Source of the DNA: Talinum fruticosum
Lineage: Eukaryota; Streptophyta; Magnoliopsida; Caryophyllales; Talinaceae
Reading direction: 5' to 3'
NCBI GenBank assembly: GCA_021018815.1
Contig: JAITYX010000004.1
Coordinates: 6,638,001-6,702,000 of the forward strand
Length of the DNA stretch: 64,000 nucleotides
The translations under genes and the position numbers were made by a program. This document shows, piece by piece, positions 48,120 through 59,084 of the stretch. The notes beneath the pieces were generated by a model. It did no database searches. It was not told the origin of the DNA and saw only the letters and a list, made by a program, of their open reading frames with translations. How positions within the stretch are numbered: position 1 is the first letter of the stretch; each line of letters opens with the position of its first letter.

Positions 48120-51100
48120 TGTCAGTCGTCGTCATAGTTATTATTATTGTTGTATATTGGTATGAAAAGATATACAAATATTTTTGTTCCATGGACACTC
48201 TGAGTTTTGGGGCACACATAGAAACTAGGTTGGAGCAAGGAGATATTGAGTTGGAGGGCAGATTAGGTTGGAGCCTTTAATTTTCTCATAAGTATTTTTA
48301 TTTTTTATTGATAGAAGGAAAGGTACGATTGAGTTTTTTTGTTAATTTTATTTGGGTTTTTTTGTTAAAATTTTTAATTGCATAATTTTTGGGCCTTTTT
48401 GTTTAATCTTGTAACAGCATTTTTATTTTTTTGGGATAGGTATTATCGGGAGTTGATTTTTTCCCCAAAAAACATTCATACAAAAATAAAATACGATTAG
48501 AAGAAAATATATGAATTTATAACCAAATAAAAATTAATATCACCAAATATTCATTATTGTGAAATATACCATGAATAATATCACAAATGGTATCTCAAAA
48601 AATTCGTGCAACAGCTCGTAGTAATAACACCTATCAGCCCCTAATCGTTAGAGTTCATATGAGCTCGTAACACCTATCGTTAGTTTTTTTTTTAACAAGC
48701 CAAAACGACCTGCCAAAGTCCCAATTAAAGAAACATGTTGAAAGATGAATCTATAATCATCTAGCATAGCGTGCACCACTCAACTTGAGTGTATGTTGTA
48801 TCAGATTGAAACCACCAAAGGATTTGATGTAAGCAAAATCTTCAGTAACAAATCAAATTTCAAAATGCTCATCAAGTTTCAACCTTCTAATTAGTAATTG
48901 GCTTTTATTGGCAACCACTGCAACCAACTCAACGAACATGTAATATCTCGTTCAGCTGGTACGAGCTAACAATCAGTTATATTCCTATGATGGGCAGCTC
49001 TCTTTGGATCGGACACTTCATCTTATCTGAATCTACTGGTGTCAGCCCTATGAGACTAGGATATGGGATGAGCAATTAACTTAGGCTAAGAGCACAAAAG
49101 TGAAATTCCTTGGGAATACTAGATGTTGTCTGACACAGGCAACATCTATATTGGGCACTTGTACAGGCCACCTCTTCCACCTATACATGCATCATGCCCG
49201 AACCTCCCATTCCTCATGCCTAACTAGTTACATCCTTTGTTTACAAAAACTCAAGGTGCACAAAAGCGCACAGGGTCCTGGCGGGCTTTTCGAAATGAGG
49301 TACACCGAAAGAGGTGACACATCTTTTGGCAGACAAAATAAAAGAAATGTTGACACATTATCATGAGCTCTTCAAAGAAATTCCCTTAGTGTGTTGAGTG
49401 TGGACTGCAGAAAGACTTGTTCATATAAGGGCTTAGAGATCGTTGCGTAGGCATCTAAAAGAATTACAATGAGTATGATAACAACTTTTGGTAATATTCC
49501 AGGAATAACAGAATCAATATGATTCAGATAAGATTCTATCTGCAGATTACAGCTTCACAATGGCTCGTACATCTGCAGGTTTTTAGCATAATTCTTGACT
49601 AACTTTTCTGTGATCACATAATTCTTGACTAATTTTTCTCTGATCACATAATTCTTGACTAACTTTTCTATGATAACTTAGGAGCTGGTAAATGTCCTCT
49701 CTGGTAATTTCAGGAAGTACGACTTCCTTCAGTTGTGTTTTAAGTTCCACATCATTTGGTTTTGATATAAGAAAAACGTCTTTTTCTTACCCTCTTCAAT
49801 CACAAGTTTCCATACTTCTCACAACTCCTCAAAGGATTGCTCAGCTATGGTGTCAAACTGATCAAGCCTCTTAGTTGAATGTAGTAGCTCAGTACTCCCT
49901 TAATCCATTGAATTATGCAAAATGAGTAATCACTTAGGGATATGAACATCTGGTACATCTGTAAAAGTGGGCAGTTCACCAGCAACCACTGTGGTCAAAT
50001 CTTAAATGGAAAGTTGTCAACTGTGATAGCAACTTTCTATGCTTAATATCTGAATTCAATAATTCAATGTAATGAAATATTAGAGATACCGTCGCCTTCA
50101 ATGGCAGTTACCTAGCTTGACTAGCTAGCTAGATAAGAAGAAGAGAATAAGATATATTCACTCTACATGGAAGCAAATCAAGGCCATTATCCGACAACGT
50201 AACTAATTTTAGCTGACCATTACATGAATTGTGACATGCCTTGTATCACATTGTAGTAGTCATTATTTCACAACATAGCTTTTATTTCACATAATGTTAT
50301 GGTCCTTAGATTTCACTTTTCAAAATTTCTACCGTCCCTTATTTCGTTAGATAATGGTAAGAGTATCAATAGAGAAAGTATATTTCCCAGAAGACTTTGA
50401 CATCATAAGCAAAATCTCTCATATTACAATTTTCCAAGCCACAGCTGACACAATCTTTGATGTCAAATCTGCAAGAGGCCAATTCCACAACTTCGTTGTC
50501 CTCAATGCAATTGAAACCATAACTACGATTTGATTCCCTGCAGTTAGATCAAACCAAACTCAAAACAAGACATTAGCTATGTATTCTGAATCCTATATAA
50601 TTACTACTACAATAAACTTATATCCTCACATGAGACTGTCCTCAATTTTAAAAAAAAAAATATAATGGGATCACAATTCCTTGAAGAACACGCCTTCCAA
50701 TTTTAATATGCAAATTGCACCCCATATCACTGCCTCATTTCAAAAAAATATTCAATAAGTCGACCAACCTCCTGAAGCCTTACAAGCTTAAGTACATTAC
50801 CACAACCATGGCTAAAAGCTGACAACAAAGCATGATTAGCACTGCTGCACATTTATAAATGAATTCCCACTTATTCAGGATAAACAATTGTCAAACTTAA
50901 AGTTCACCCGTTCAAGAAAATGTATTCTCCACTCCACCTAGTCCTAGATCAGCACACTCTATCAAGAGTCTCTATTTCACAATAACATTTCCTAACTTCC
51001 CTCTTCCCCTTACTTGATATATGAAGTCCAGTAGCCCTCGCATAAACTTCCCTTACACTTCTAAACAAGGATAATCATAAAACAATCACGATCCCTACTA

Positions 51101-51967
51101 GGTTAAAAACTATACCGCTGAATCCTCATCAAAACAAGAACATTCCACCGTAATTGCCAAGAAATGCACTAAGAACGCATTTGCTTTTATGTGATACAAT
51201 GATGTGAGGCGATAACATATTTGCGGTTACATTATAGAATAGCAAATATTTAGTATAGAAATGCTTTCTGAAAGGCCGGAAGTCATGCACTCCCTTAAAC
51301 AACCAAGTTGTTTACTTTAATTGTTCCAATGCGCACGATCATGCCCAAATCATTTCAACCATTCTGCAGCTGATCTGACTTCAACCATCGTAATATAAGT
51401 ACCCAAATGAAATCCATTTCATAACCAAAAGGCCTCAATACAAGTGCAATTATATTATCTGTTTTCATCAACAAAAAAAAGTGCAATTATATTGTACCAA
51501 ACAAAAGATAATCCATTCAAGAGCCTATTCAGTATGAACATCATCACCCTCAAAAAAAAAAAAAAAAAAGACGGTTGAAATGAAACTAAAATTACATTGA
51601 GTCATACCTCGGGGCTAGAACGGGTTTGCTTCTGGGTCAAATCGAGCTTGGACTTCTCTAAAGTAACAGCACCAAAAGCACCGTACTGACCCTTCATAGT
51701 AGGAGCAACCATCGAAGAAGACGAAGAAGAATCCACAGGCGAAGCAACGAAGCAGCGCTCCAAGTGGGCAATGGAATCCCCTCCTCCATCAACAACAGCC
51801 GAAGAGGGGAGAGAATCCCTGATTAAAACTGACAAATGACCACTCTCTCTCTTCCTCAACTTTAAGGCAACGGGAGGCAAAATGGGTTTTGGCAAGAGGG
51901 ATTTCTTGGGGATGATTTGGGTGTTCATGGGCATAATTTGTGCAGTTTGAAACACTGCGTGAGCCAT
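41762..51967 (-). CDS. RETICULATA-RELATED (DUF3411) plastid membrane protein, copy 2, eight exons
   Basis: Minus-strand exons, in order: 51,967-51,608; 47,388-47,224; 47,119-47,027; 46,953-46,838; 46,170-46,072; 45,970-45,665; 45,576-45,412; 42,044-41,762. All introns are GT-AG. Internal exon lengths (165, 93, 116, 99, 306, 165) equal those of copy 1. Exon 1 is 6 bases shorter and exon 8 is 6 longer, so the product is again 528 residues with no internal stop. The same regions are present: Ser-rich probable transit peptide, Gly/Asp-rich linker, DUF3411 core with hydrophobic segments, basic tail. Substitutions are scattered and mostly conservative. Introns 1 (4,219 bases) and 7 (3,367) are far longer than in copy 1 (1,300 and 831) because of inserted repeats. 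Whether expression differs cannot be told from sequence. Confidence 0.9.
42349..42665 (-). repeat. 157-base tandem duplication within intron 7 of copy 2
   Basis: Units at 42,349-42,505 and 42,506-42,665 share AAAATGCTTCTACATT, CAGAAGGT, GGTAAATCACG, CATGTCTTCAAAAAGTCAA and TAGGGACT in order. Gene copy 1 has only one unit at the equivalent intron place (about 16,620-16,745, reverse complement). The duplication therefore followed the gene duplication. Confidence 0.85.
43754..43790. repeat. (GA)n microsatellite in intron 7 of copy 2
   Basis: A run of about 37 bases of GA. The frame across it is not a gene. Confidence 0.95.
44870..45155. mobile_element. MITE-like remnants in intron 7 of copy 2
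   Basis: Repeated AAAAGC/GCTTTTT inverted motifs lie between GTGTTTGGTAAA (about 44,910), the complement of AAGGTGTTTGATAAA (45,050) and the complement of GATGTTTGGCAAATGGC (45,137-45,153). Such TGTTTGG(C/T)AAA ends with AAGCT-rich interiors occur in plant hAT-type MITEs. The boundaries are uncertain, and two nested pieces are possible. Confidence 0.4.
48001..48714. mobile_element. 714-bp TIR element (MITE) in intron 1 of copy 2
   Basis: The left end GGCATGTTCGTTTTGG and the right end, whose complement reads GGCAGGTCGTTTTGG, form inverted repeats. AAAG flanks both sides (47,997-48,000 and 48,715-48,718). Inner blocks with ACGAGCTC/GAGCTCGT and AACACCTATCGTTAG-like motifs are also inverted. 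A (TTA)n run is at 48,088-48,120. No coding frame. The superfamily is unclear; the short flanking repeat could be chance. Confidence 0.6.
49588..49677. repeat. 30-base unit repeated three times
   Basis: Units at 49,588, 49,618 and 49,648, each beginning ATAATTCTTGACTAA and ending TGATCAC or TGATAAC, with one to three differences. It lies in intron 1 of gene copy 2. Confidence 0.9.
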
Positions 51968-52290
51968 GTTTTTGGTTCTATCCCTTGCTTCCTTTGGAAG
52001 GTTTTCTGCAATCCAATTGGGGATTAAAAGTTCATGGTAATTTGCGGACAGAGAGAGAGATTGTGAGAAGGAATGATAGGACTATTGTGATGGGTTATTC
52101 TCTCTCTTCGGAGAACGAGAGGAGAGAGAGACGAAGAGGAGAAAAAATTGGAGGGGCGTGTAGGTTTTAATCTCATGGTGTGGAGAGGTAGCCGACAAAG
52201 AGGAAACAACCCAATCCGAGTTTCACCAACTCGGCTGTTCATTACCAAGTCGACTCGCACAACTCGGGTGGCTGGCTGAATTGCAATTGT
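51968..52290 (-). promoter_or_regulatory. Promoter-proximal region and 5' UTR of DUF3411 gene copy 2
   Basis: Reading minus, CCGAGTT/GAGTCGACT motifs are followed by a TTCCTCTTTGTCGG block, CTCTCCACACCAT, and a CT-rich leader to the ATG at 51,967. The order matches 12,080-12,260 upstream of copy 1. Homology fades near 52,280, which marks the upstream limit of the duplication. Confidence 0.5.
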
Positions 52291-52299
52291 AAACACATG

Positions 52300-52786
52300 T
52301 TCGAAACGACATTTTTATATTCACTATTTCTAACCTCCTTTTAAGTCATTTTAATTTATTTCAATCATATATATATTCCTCTATTCAAAAAGAACTCGGT
52401 ATATATGATTGAAATATGAAATTTTAAGATTGTTCTTGAAGAATTGGGTATTTTGTTATTCAAGTATTATTCATTCATGAACATTACTATTCACTCATGG
52501 ATATTTTACTATTCAAGTAATATTCACTCATGTATATCACAATTCTTTGGCTTTCCATCTATCAAGAACTGTTCAACATCTGTTTAAGAAAGTGGACATT
52601 AATGTTGTCGGCAAAGCTACTATTTATGCTTTCGTTCCAATCAATACTTGTTCCAATAATTCAACATTGTCTGAATATATTTTCAAGATTATGATTCCAT
52701 TCCAATCAAACATCTTCAACCGTCCAAATGTTCGGCATTTATTCATCATTGTATTCTATAAATATGTATTCATTACTTCAATAGAG
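52300..52786 (+). promoter_or_regulatory. Putative pararetroviral promoter region
   Basis: TATAAATA at 52,757-52,764 stands about 25-30 bases before the region that is repeated, inverted, at 59.1-59.4 kb, consistent with a TATA box and transcript start. Upstream, ATTCACTCATG-type strings repeat at about 52,490 and 52,525. The start of viral homology cannot be fixed without a relative. Confidence 0.35.
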
Positions 52787-53125
52787 GCGAACTCATCACC
52801 GAGAAAACACTTGCCTACACAATCACAATCACTTGTAAACACTCCTCTTATCCTCTCAATCTCTATCCAACCCTTCTTCCCCGAGAGCTTATATTTCAAA
52901 TTATTGTACAAGTTTCTTTTCATTCAATCAAAGAAAGTAAGTTTTGATTCATCTTCCTTATTTCAATTACGCTTTATTTAAATATTTCAATTTCTTGTTT
53001 TCATCTTTTGTTTTGAAAATCAATTTGTTAAATTAATTTGTTACTCTACCTTCCTCGCTACTCACCCATACCCAATCCTCGAGCTGCATCCCTAGCTCTA
53101 GATCAATCATGTCTCCCTCTGCTAT
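52787..53125 (+). other. Endogenous virus leader region, copy 1
   Basis: About 320 bases matching 59,085-59,415 in reverse complement, from an ACTCATCACCGAGAAAAC string to CTCGAGCTGCATCCCTA. It lies before the movement-protein region, where a noncoding leader is expected. No clean tRNA-Met primer-binding site is visible in the next 300 bases. Confidence 0.6.
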
Positions 53126-53464
53126 CGAGCCAAATTTGTCAATTTAGTTGGTTATTACGCCATAGCTAGCGTTGGTCAACCGTCGGTCGCCCCATGTTAT
53201 CCATTGGTCGCCAGTGTGAGGTGGTCCCGGTGAAGGTGGTCCCGATAGTGTGTGCATAATTCCTAACTAAGTACTCAAGCGTAATTCAAATGGCCTCATG
53301 GCTTCGAGATCATCTAAGTTCATTTAGTAGTAAGAGTACTAATGTGGTTAATAGTAGAGAAGTTAAGCTGTCGAGTTGATTTCTCAAATTGGTCTATTCT
53401 AAAACAAAAGATAGAAACTATCTATCAAATAGGCAAGTTTGATTTCAATATCGCTTTTTCAATA

Positions 53465-53900
53465 AAAGATCATGAAGAAACATTTAGTTAGATGAAGAAT
53501 TCCGGACTATTAAGTTACTCTCAAACATCTCTATTAAAAAATATCAAGAAAAATACATATATATTCATTTTGGTATGATTCAAATAGCACTCAAACCCTT
53601 AACAAGATTAGCATTAGATTGTCCTATATTCATGTGGCTCTTAGAGACAATAGATTAATTCGTTACAAAGATTCATTATTAGCTATGATTCAAACTAATA
53701 TATGTAATGGTCCCATTTATTTCAATTATTATCCAAATTATTCGAGTAGATCTAAATGATCCCTGGATCATGGATACATTAATTCTAGATATCTACCTAC
53801 AAAATGATTCAAAAGTACAATTTAGAGAACTTTCGAGAAATTTCACTATTACTTATAGAATTATTTCAAGCTATTATCTTCTAATCCAAAGTGTTTATTA
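53465..53900 (+). pseudogene. Caulimovirid movement protein remnant
   Basis: The plus frame from about 53,490 gives GMIQIALKPLTRLALD, the conserved core of caulimovirid movement proteins of the 30K superfamily. An in-frame stop falls near 53,655. Later, in another frame, come DSLLAMIQTNICNGPIYFN and a short tail with DPWIMDTL in a third frame. The protein would move virus between cells. At least two frameshifts and a stop break it, and the N-terminus is unclear. Confidence 0.7.
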
Positions 53901-54039
53901 AAACCTTCTCTAGATGAAACAATTTTATTAAAAATTGAGTTTGAAAATATTTCAACTTTTACTCCTAAATTATTAAAATGGAATGAGATAACTATTCTTC
54001 AAGAATTTTATTATTCAAAATATTAAGCCTCCTAGAAAT

Positions 54040-56508
54040 ATTGCTCAAAAGAATATTCAACAAGTAATTGAAGAGCCTGATGGTAGAGTATTAATAAGAT
54101 TTAATTTTATTAATGAAAGAACAAATTCTTCAAGATTTTCAGGAAAAAGAGATCTTCCTCGATCCTCTTTTTCAATGCCTTCAAGGTCTAATAAATATGA
54201 TTATTTAAAAGATAATCAAGAAGAGGATTCCTCTTCCTCAAAAATTTATTACAAATCACCTATAGCAGAACCAATTGACAAAGATAATTCTTCAATAGGT
54301 TCTCCTACTCATTCAACTATGCAACCTCCTTCATACTCCTCTATTAATGTTATTTCAAAACCCTTTAAAATTAATAAAGAATATTTAAGAGAAGATTTTG
54401 ATTCAATTGAGAATAGAGATAAAAAAGAATGGTTTTTATGTCATTTTGATCTAAAAGCTCAAGCATTCATAAGGCAAGAATGGTATTCATTAATGGAAAG
54501 AATCGAATGCAATATTCTATTCTTTACATGGTTCACCATGTTTGCTTCAGAAAATAATCTACCGAGATCCTCATGGGATTAAAGAAATTAATACTAATCA
54601 AAATCTTAACAAAAAGTGGACTTTATCAAATGGAAATATATTTACATCAATAACTCCTCCTTTACAAGAGATTTTAATCCCTTCGGATCAAGGTCATATT
54701 CCTGTCGCTCCATTCAAAATAGGAAGAAACGATCCGAGATGATTATCAAATAGCCTTAGAAGATATTAAAAAGGTTTATCATCAAAATAATTATACTAAT
54801 CAAGTTTTACATACGGTTTCTCAACAAGTTAATATGGTCTCTACTCAAATAGAAGCAATATCTAAAAAGGAAGATATTGACTTATGATCAAAAAAATTAG
54901 AAAGCTTAGATTTAAATAGAGATTCAACAAAACCAAGATTCCTAAATGATATTTCATGCCCTCTCATTAAATTCAATAAGAATAAAAATTTAGAAATTCC
55001 GAGATAGCCCATTAATTAAAAAAATAGATGAAAAACTAAAACAAGCGAGCTAGTTCAAGTAATACTCTTAATGTTTTAGATATCTTTCAAGAAGATCAAG
55101 AAGTAACTAATATTAATAAAATCTTCAATAAAAAGAAATTCTTTATTATTCTAGAAGCACTCCTCCGGATCTTCAACTTGAATCAATAAAATCGATGAGT
55201 TACGAAGCTTTTGACGAGTGGTTCCTTCTATGAATGGAATTTAGATGGAAAATCCGAACATGAAGCATTAATTATTCTTCATAGGATGATGATGGCATAT
55301 GCCGCCTACACATCCAAAGGCGCTCCGAAACTCAAGCTTTTGATTTACTAATTTCAGGCTTCACCGGATCATTAAAATCTTGGTGGAAAAATTACATGAC
55401 GGACGAAGAACGTCTCGAGTATCAAAAATCATAAAGAAGTCTGTTTACACTTTAGTCCATACAATAGTTGTCAATCTTATAGGCACTCCAAAAGATATGT
55501 TAAGCGGTCAAGAAATTTTATTGACAAATTTAAGATGTCCTACTCTAGAAGATTACAATTGGTATAAAGATACTTATTTTACATATCTATTAAAAAGACA
55601 AGATTGTCGTCAACCTTATTGGAAAGAAAAATTTATTTCAGGATTACCAAATTTATTTTCTCAAAGGATATTCAATAAATTAAAAGAAGTTACAAGTAAA
55701 TATCTAATTCCTTATGATCAAATTACATTTGGTCAATTACTAGGATTTATTAAAAAGAGGGAATTTCTTTATGCAATGAATTAAAACTATAAGCAAGATA
55801 TTCAACGGACAAAGTTGCTACACGAAAAAGTTAGGATTTTTTTGTGAAGCTTTTTGCCTTCCAAAATTGAAGCTCCTTCTGTTCAAAAAAGAAGAACAAA
55901 TCAAATTAATAAAAAGAAACAGTTTAATCGCACTAATAATAATAATAATAAAACAAATACAACTCCTAAGAAAAATATTTCAAAAAAGAAAACTACTAAT
56001 AAGACTACTTGTTTCAAATGTGGCAAACCAGGTCATTACGCAAAGAATTGCAAAATCAAAGAAAAATTAAATGAAATTTGTGGTGATAACCATGAAATTC
56101 AAGAAAAGATCATTTCTTTATTTGAGCTCAAAGATACTCCAGTTAATTCCGAAAACTCATCCTCTCGATTCTGAAGACAATGGTCTTTATGAATTAGAAG
56201 GTAATTCAAGTGATTATTCATCGAGAAATGAATCATCCAGAATTTGTTACAAATGTATCAATATGATTAATACTACAAAAAATGAAAAAGAATTTTTATT
56301 AGATTTAATTGAACAAATTCAAGATCCAGAACTAAGAAAAGAATATTTAGAAAAACTTAAAGATATTTTAATAAAAGAAGATTTATTAAAAGTTACTCCT
56401 CCTAATTTCAATATTAATAAAATATTTGAGAAATATGATACTCCAAATATTTTAAAGGTAGTTAATATTCAAGACTTAAAAATGGAAGTCAATAATCTTA
56501 AAGAATAA
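54040..56508 (+). pseudogene. Caulimovirid coat-protein-like region with CCHC zinc knuckle
   Basis: Broken frames cover an acidic Ser-rich segment (54,175-54,582), linker segments to 55,000, a capsid-like core (SGFTGSLKSWW near 55,350; LSGQEILLTNLRCPTLEDY at 55,500-55,560; KFISGLPNLFSQRIF at 55,630-55,680) and a Lys/Asn-rich stretch. A zinc knuckle CFKCGKPGHYAKNC (56,010-56,051) has the C-X2-C-X4-H-X4-C spacing. A Glu/Lys-rich segment follows to a stop at 56,508. The frame changes at least four times. The 55.0-56.16 kb part recurs inverted at 59.4-60.6 kb. Confidence 0.75.
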
Positions 56509-56699
56509 ATTAAAGATATTAATAAAAATTTATGTTCCCTTCAAACTAAAGATTTAGAATTAGAAACAAGAATATCATTAATTGAAAATAAATCAAGTTC
56601 TTAAAATGTTGATGAAGACATTCCAAGTTCTTCTAATAATCAACAATTTATTTCTACAATTAATCATATTAATTATCAAAAATGGTATATTTACATTAC

Positions 56700-57060
56700 T
56701 CTAAAGATTAATGATAACTTTGAACTCAATACTATTGCTCTACTTGATAGTGGCGCAGATCAAAATTGTATTAAAGAAGGATTAATTCCATCCAAGTTTT
56801 ATTAAAAAACTAAAGAGCGTCTTCATAGTGCTAATGGAATAGCACTACAAATTAAATATAAATTATCAAATGCTTATATTTGTAATCAAGGTTATTGCTT
56901 CAAGAACACCTTTATCCTTGTTAGAGATATAGGTCAAGAAGTTATTCTAGGTACCCCTTTTATTACTCAAATTTATAATTTCAAAGTCGATCAATTTGGT
57001 ATTCATATAGAAATTTTAGGAAAAATATTTCTTTCAAATTTATTTCCCTATCCGTACAAA
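56700..57060 (+). pseudogene. Retroviral-type aspartic protease remnant
   Basis: LLDSGADQN at 56,740-56,766 carries the D-S-G catalytic triplet (56,746-56,754), preceded by a beta-strand-like stretch. VILGTPFI near 56,942-56,965 matches the second conserved strand of the fold. A stop (TAA) falls near 56,803 between them. It lies between the coat-like and RT regions, as in caulimovirids. Confidence 0.7.
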
Positions 57061-57149
57061 AGATCTATCTTTACTTCAAGAATCCACCATAATTAAACAA
57101 ATAAATTTTATTGAAGGCAAAAACAACAAATTAGTTTTTTACAAAAAGA

Positions 57150-58636
57150 AATTACTTATAAAACAATTGAAGAAAAATTACAACCTTCTATTCAAAACAA
57201 AATTAAAGAATTACAAAATTTACTCTATAACGAAGTTTGTTCTAATCTTCCCAATGCCTTCCGGGAAAGAAAAAGCATGTTGTCACACTCCTTTATGAAA
57301 AAGAATTTTCAGAAAGAAATATCCCTACTAAAGCTCGACCTATTCAAATGAACAAAGAACTTTTAGAATTATGCAAAAAGGAGATTCAATCACTCTTGGA
57401 TAAAAAATTAATAAGATCCTCTAAATCTCCTTGGAGTTGTGCAGCCTTCTATGTCAATAATCAAGCAGAGAAAGAACGAGGAGTTCCTCGCCTAGTTATT
57501 AATTATAAACTATTAAATAAAGTTTTACAATGGATTAGATATCCCATTCCTAATAAACGAGATTTACTTAATAGACTTTATGACGCAAAAGTATTTTCAA
57601 AATTTGATATGAAAAGTGGTTTTTGGCAAGTCCAAATTGCTGATCAAGATTGTTATAAAACAACTTTTATCTGTTCCCTTTGGGCATTATGAATGGAATG
57701 TAATGCCTTTCGGATTAAAGAATGCTCCTTCGAATTTCAACATATTATGAATGATATTTTTAATCCTTATACTCAATTTATAATAGTTTATATTGATGAT
57801 GTTTTGGTTTATTTAAATAGTATTGAGCAACATTTCAAACATTTACAAATCTTTTTGCACATAATCAAGAAAAATGGTCTAGTTGTTTCTGCATCTAAAA
57901 TGAAATTATTCCAAATAAAAATAAGATTTTTATGACATGACATTTATCAAGGAACTATTAAACCAATTACTAGAGCCATTGAATTTGCGAGATAAATTTC
58001 CGAGATGAAATAAAAAATAAAACTCAATTGCAGAGGTTTTTAGGATGTCTTAATTACGTGTTTGATTTCTTTCCAAAATTGAGACAAACCTGTCAGCCTC
58101 TTTATAAGAGATTACGTAATAACCCACCACCATGGTCAGATGAACATACCCAAATTGTCCGCTTTCTTAAACAAAAGGTTAAATCTTTATCATGTCTAGG
58201 TATTCTACATCCAAATGCATTCATGATAGTTGAAACAGACGCATCCGAATTAGGATATGGTGGTATATTAAAACAAAAAATGTCTATAACTTCAAAACAG
58301 ACTCAACTAATTAGATATCATTCTGGAATTTGGAATAAAACCCAACAAAATTATTCAACCGTTAAAAAAGAAGGTTTATCAATCGTTTTGTGTGTTTCAA
58401 AATTTCAAGATGATCTATTCAATAAAAAAATTCCTTCTTCGTATTGATTGCAAATCAGCAAAAGAAATCATTACTAAAGATGTTCAAAATGTTGTTTCTA
58501 AACAAATATTTGCTCGTTGGCAAGCAATTTTATCTTGTTTTGATTTTGATATAGAATTTATTAAAGGGGAAAATAATTCCCTACCTGATTTTTTAACAAG
58601 AGAATTCCTCCAAAGATCTTCTAGCTCTCAAAATTA
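57150..58636 (+). pseudogene. Caulimovirid reverse transcriptase and RNase H remnant
   Basis: RT blocks include EIQSLLDKKLIRSSKSPWSC, PRLVINYKLLN and FSKFDMKSGFWQ (57,380-57,630). A frameshift near 57,671 follows, then MPFGLKNAPS, another shift, and VYIDDVLVY with YIDD at 57,789-57,800. The RNase H region has ETDASELGYGG (58,232-58,264), the QQNYSTVKKE block, and ends GENNSLPDFLTREFLQ near 58,615. Further stops lie at about 57,935 and 57,995, and a shift near 58,430. No integrase follows, which is diagnostic against a Ty3 element. Confidence 0.85.
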
Positions 58637-58679
58637 ATTTACCCAAAGATCATACTCATTAGTCCGAAAATTCAAGATT

Positions 58680-59084
58680 AAATGGTAGGACAAGTTCAAG
58701 CTGCCTTAGGGATTAAGTCGGCTCCATCAACTCAACAAGCGCCTCCTACCCCACAAAAGCAAGAAAAGAATTCAAAAGGGAAAGAGAAAGTTCATGATGA
58801 AGAAATTCAATTACTCAAGCGAGAACTGAAGCTACTCAAAAACCGCACCAGCGATTACTCCTAAAGACAAGTACAAATTCATCCGATTCTTCGGGATCTA
58901 TTCAATCAAATTATGATCCTTTTGATAGGCCTTGTGCCCAGGATTCATATAGTATCTAACCCTTAAAGGGTATTTAAAAAAAACATTTAACGAATTTTAT
59001 GCGGGTTTTTGTTTCCGTGAAATTTCATATTTCACTTCTCAAAAATCCCCGGGAGAGGAAATGGATAGTAATGTCCATATACCG
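58680..59084 (+). other. Region downstream of viral RNase H
   Basis: A 60-residue frame at 58,682-58,864 is Gln/Pro/Lys-rich (QAPPTPQKQEK, then RELKLLKNR). It may be the remains of a small 3' viral frame or of the polyprotein tail. The following 200 bases have no frame and lead to the point where the inverted second copy begins. Confidence 0.4.

Noticed and set aside
49588..49677. CRISPR-like array
   Set aside because: The three units are contiguous without spacers, in a plant intron. It is a simple tandem repeat.
53130..53300. Possible tRNA-Met primer-binding site for the endogenous virus (TGGTTATTACGCC)
   Set aside because: Only the first four and last two of twelve bases match without gaps. 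The position is plausible but the match is too weak.
54040..58636. Ty3/gypsy retrotransposon as the source of the RT and RNase H region
   Set aside because: No integrase, no LTRs, and a caulimovirid-type movement protein lies upstream.
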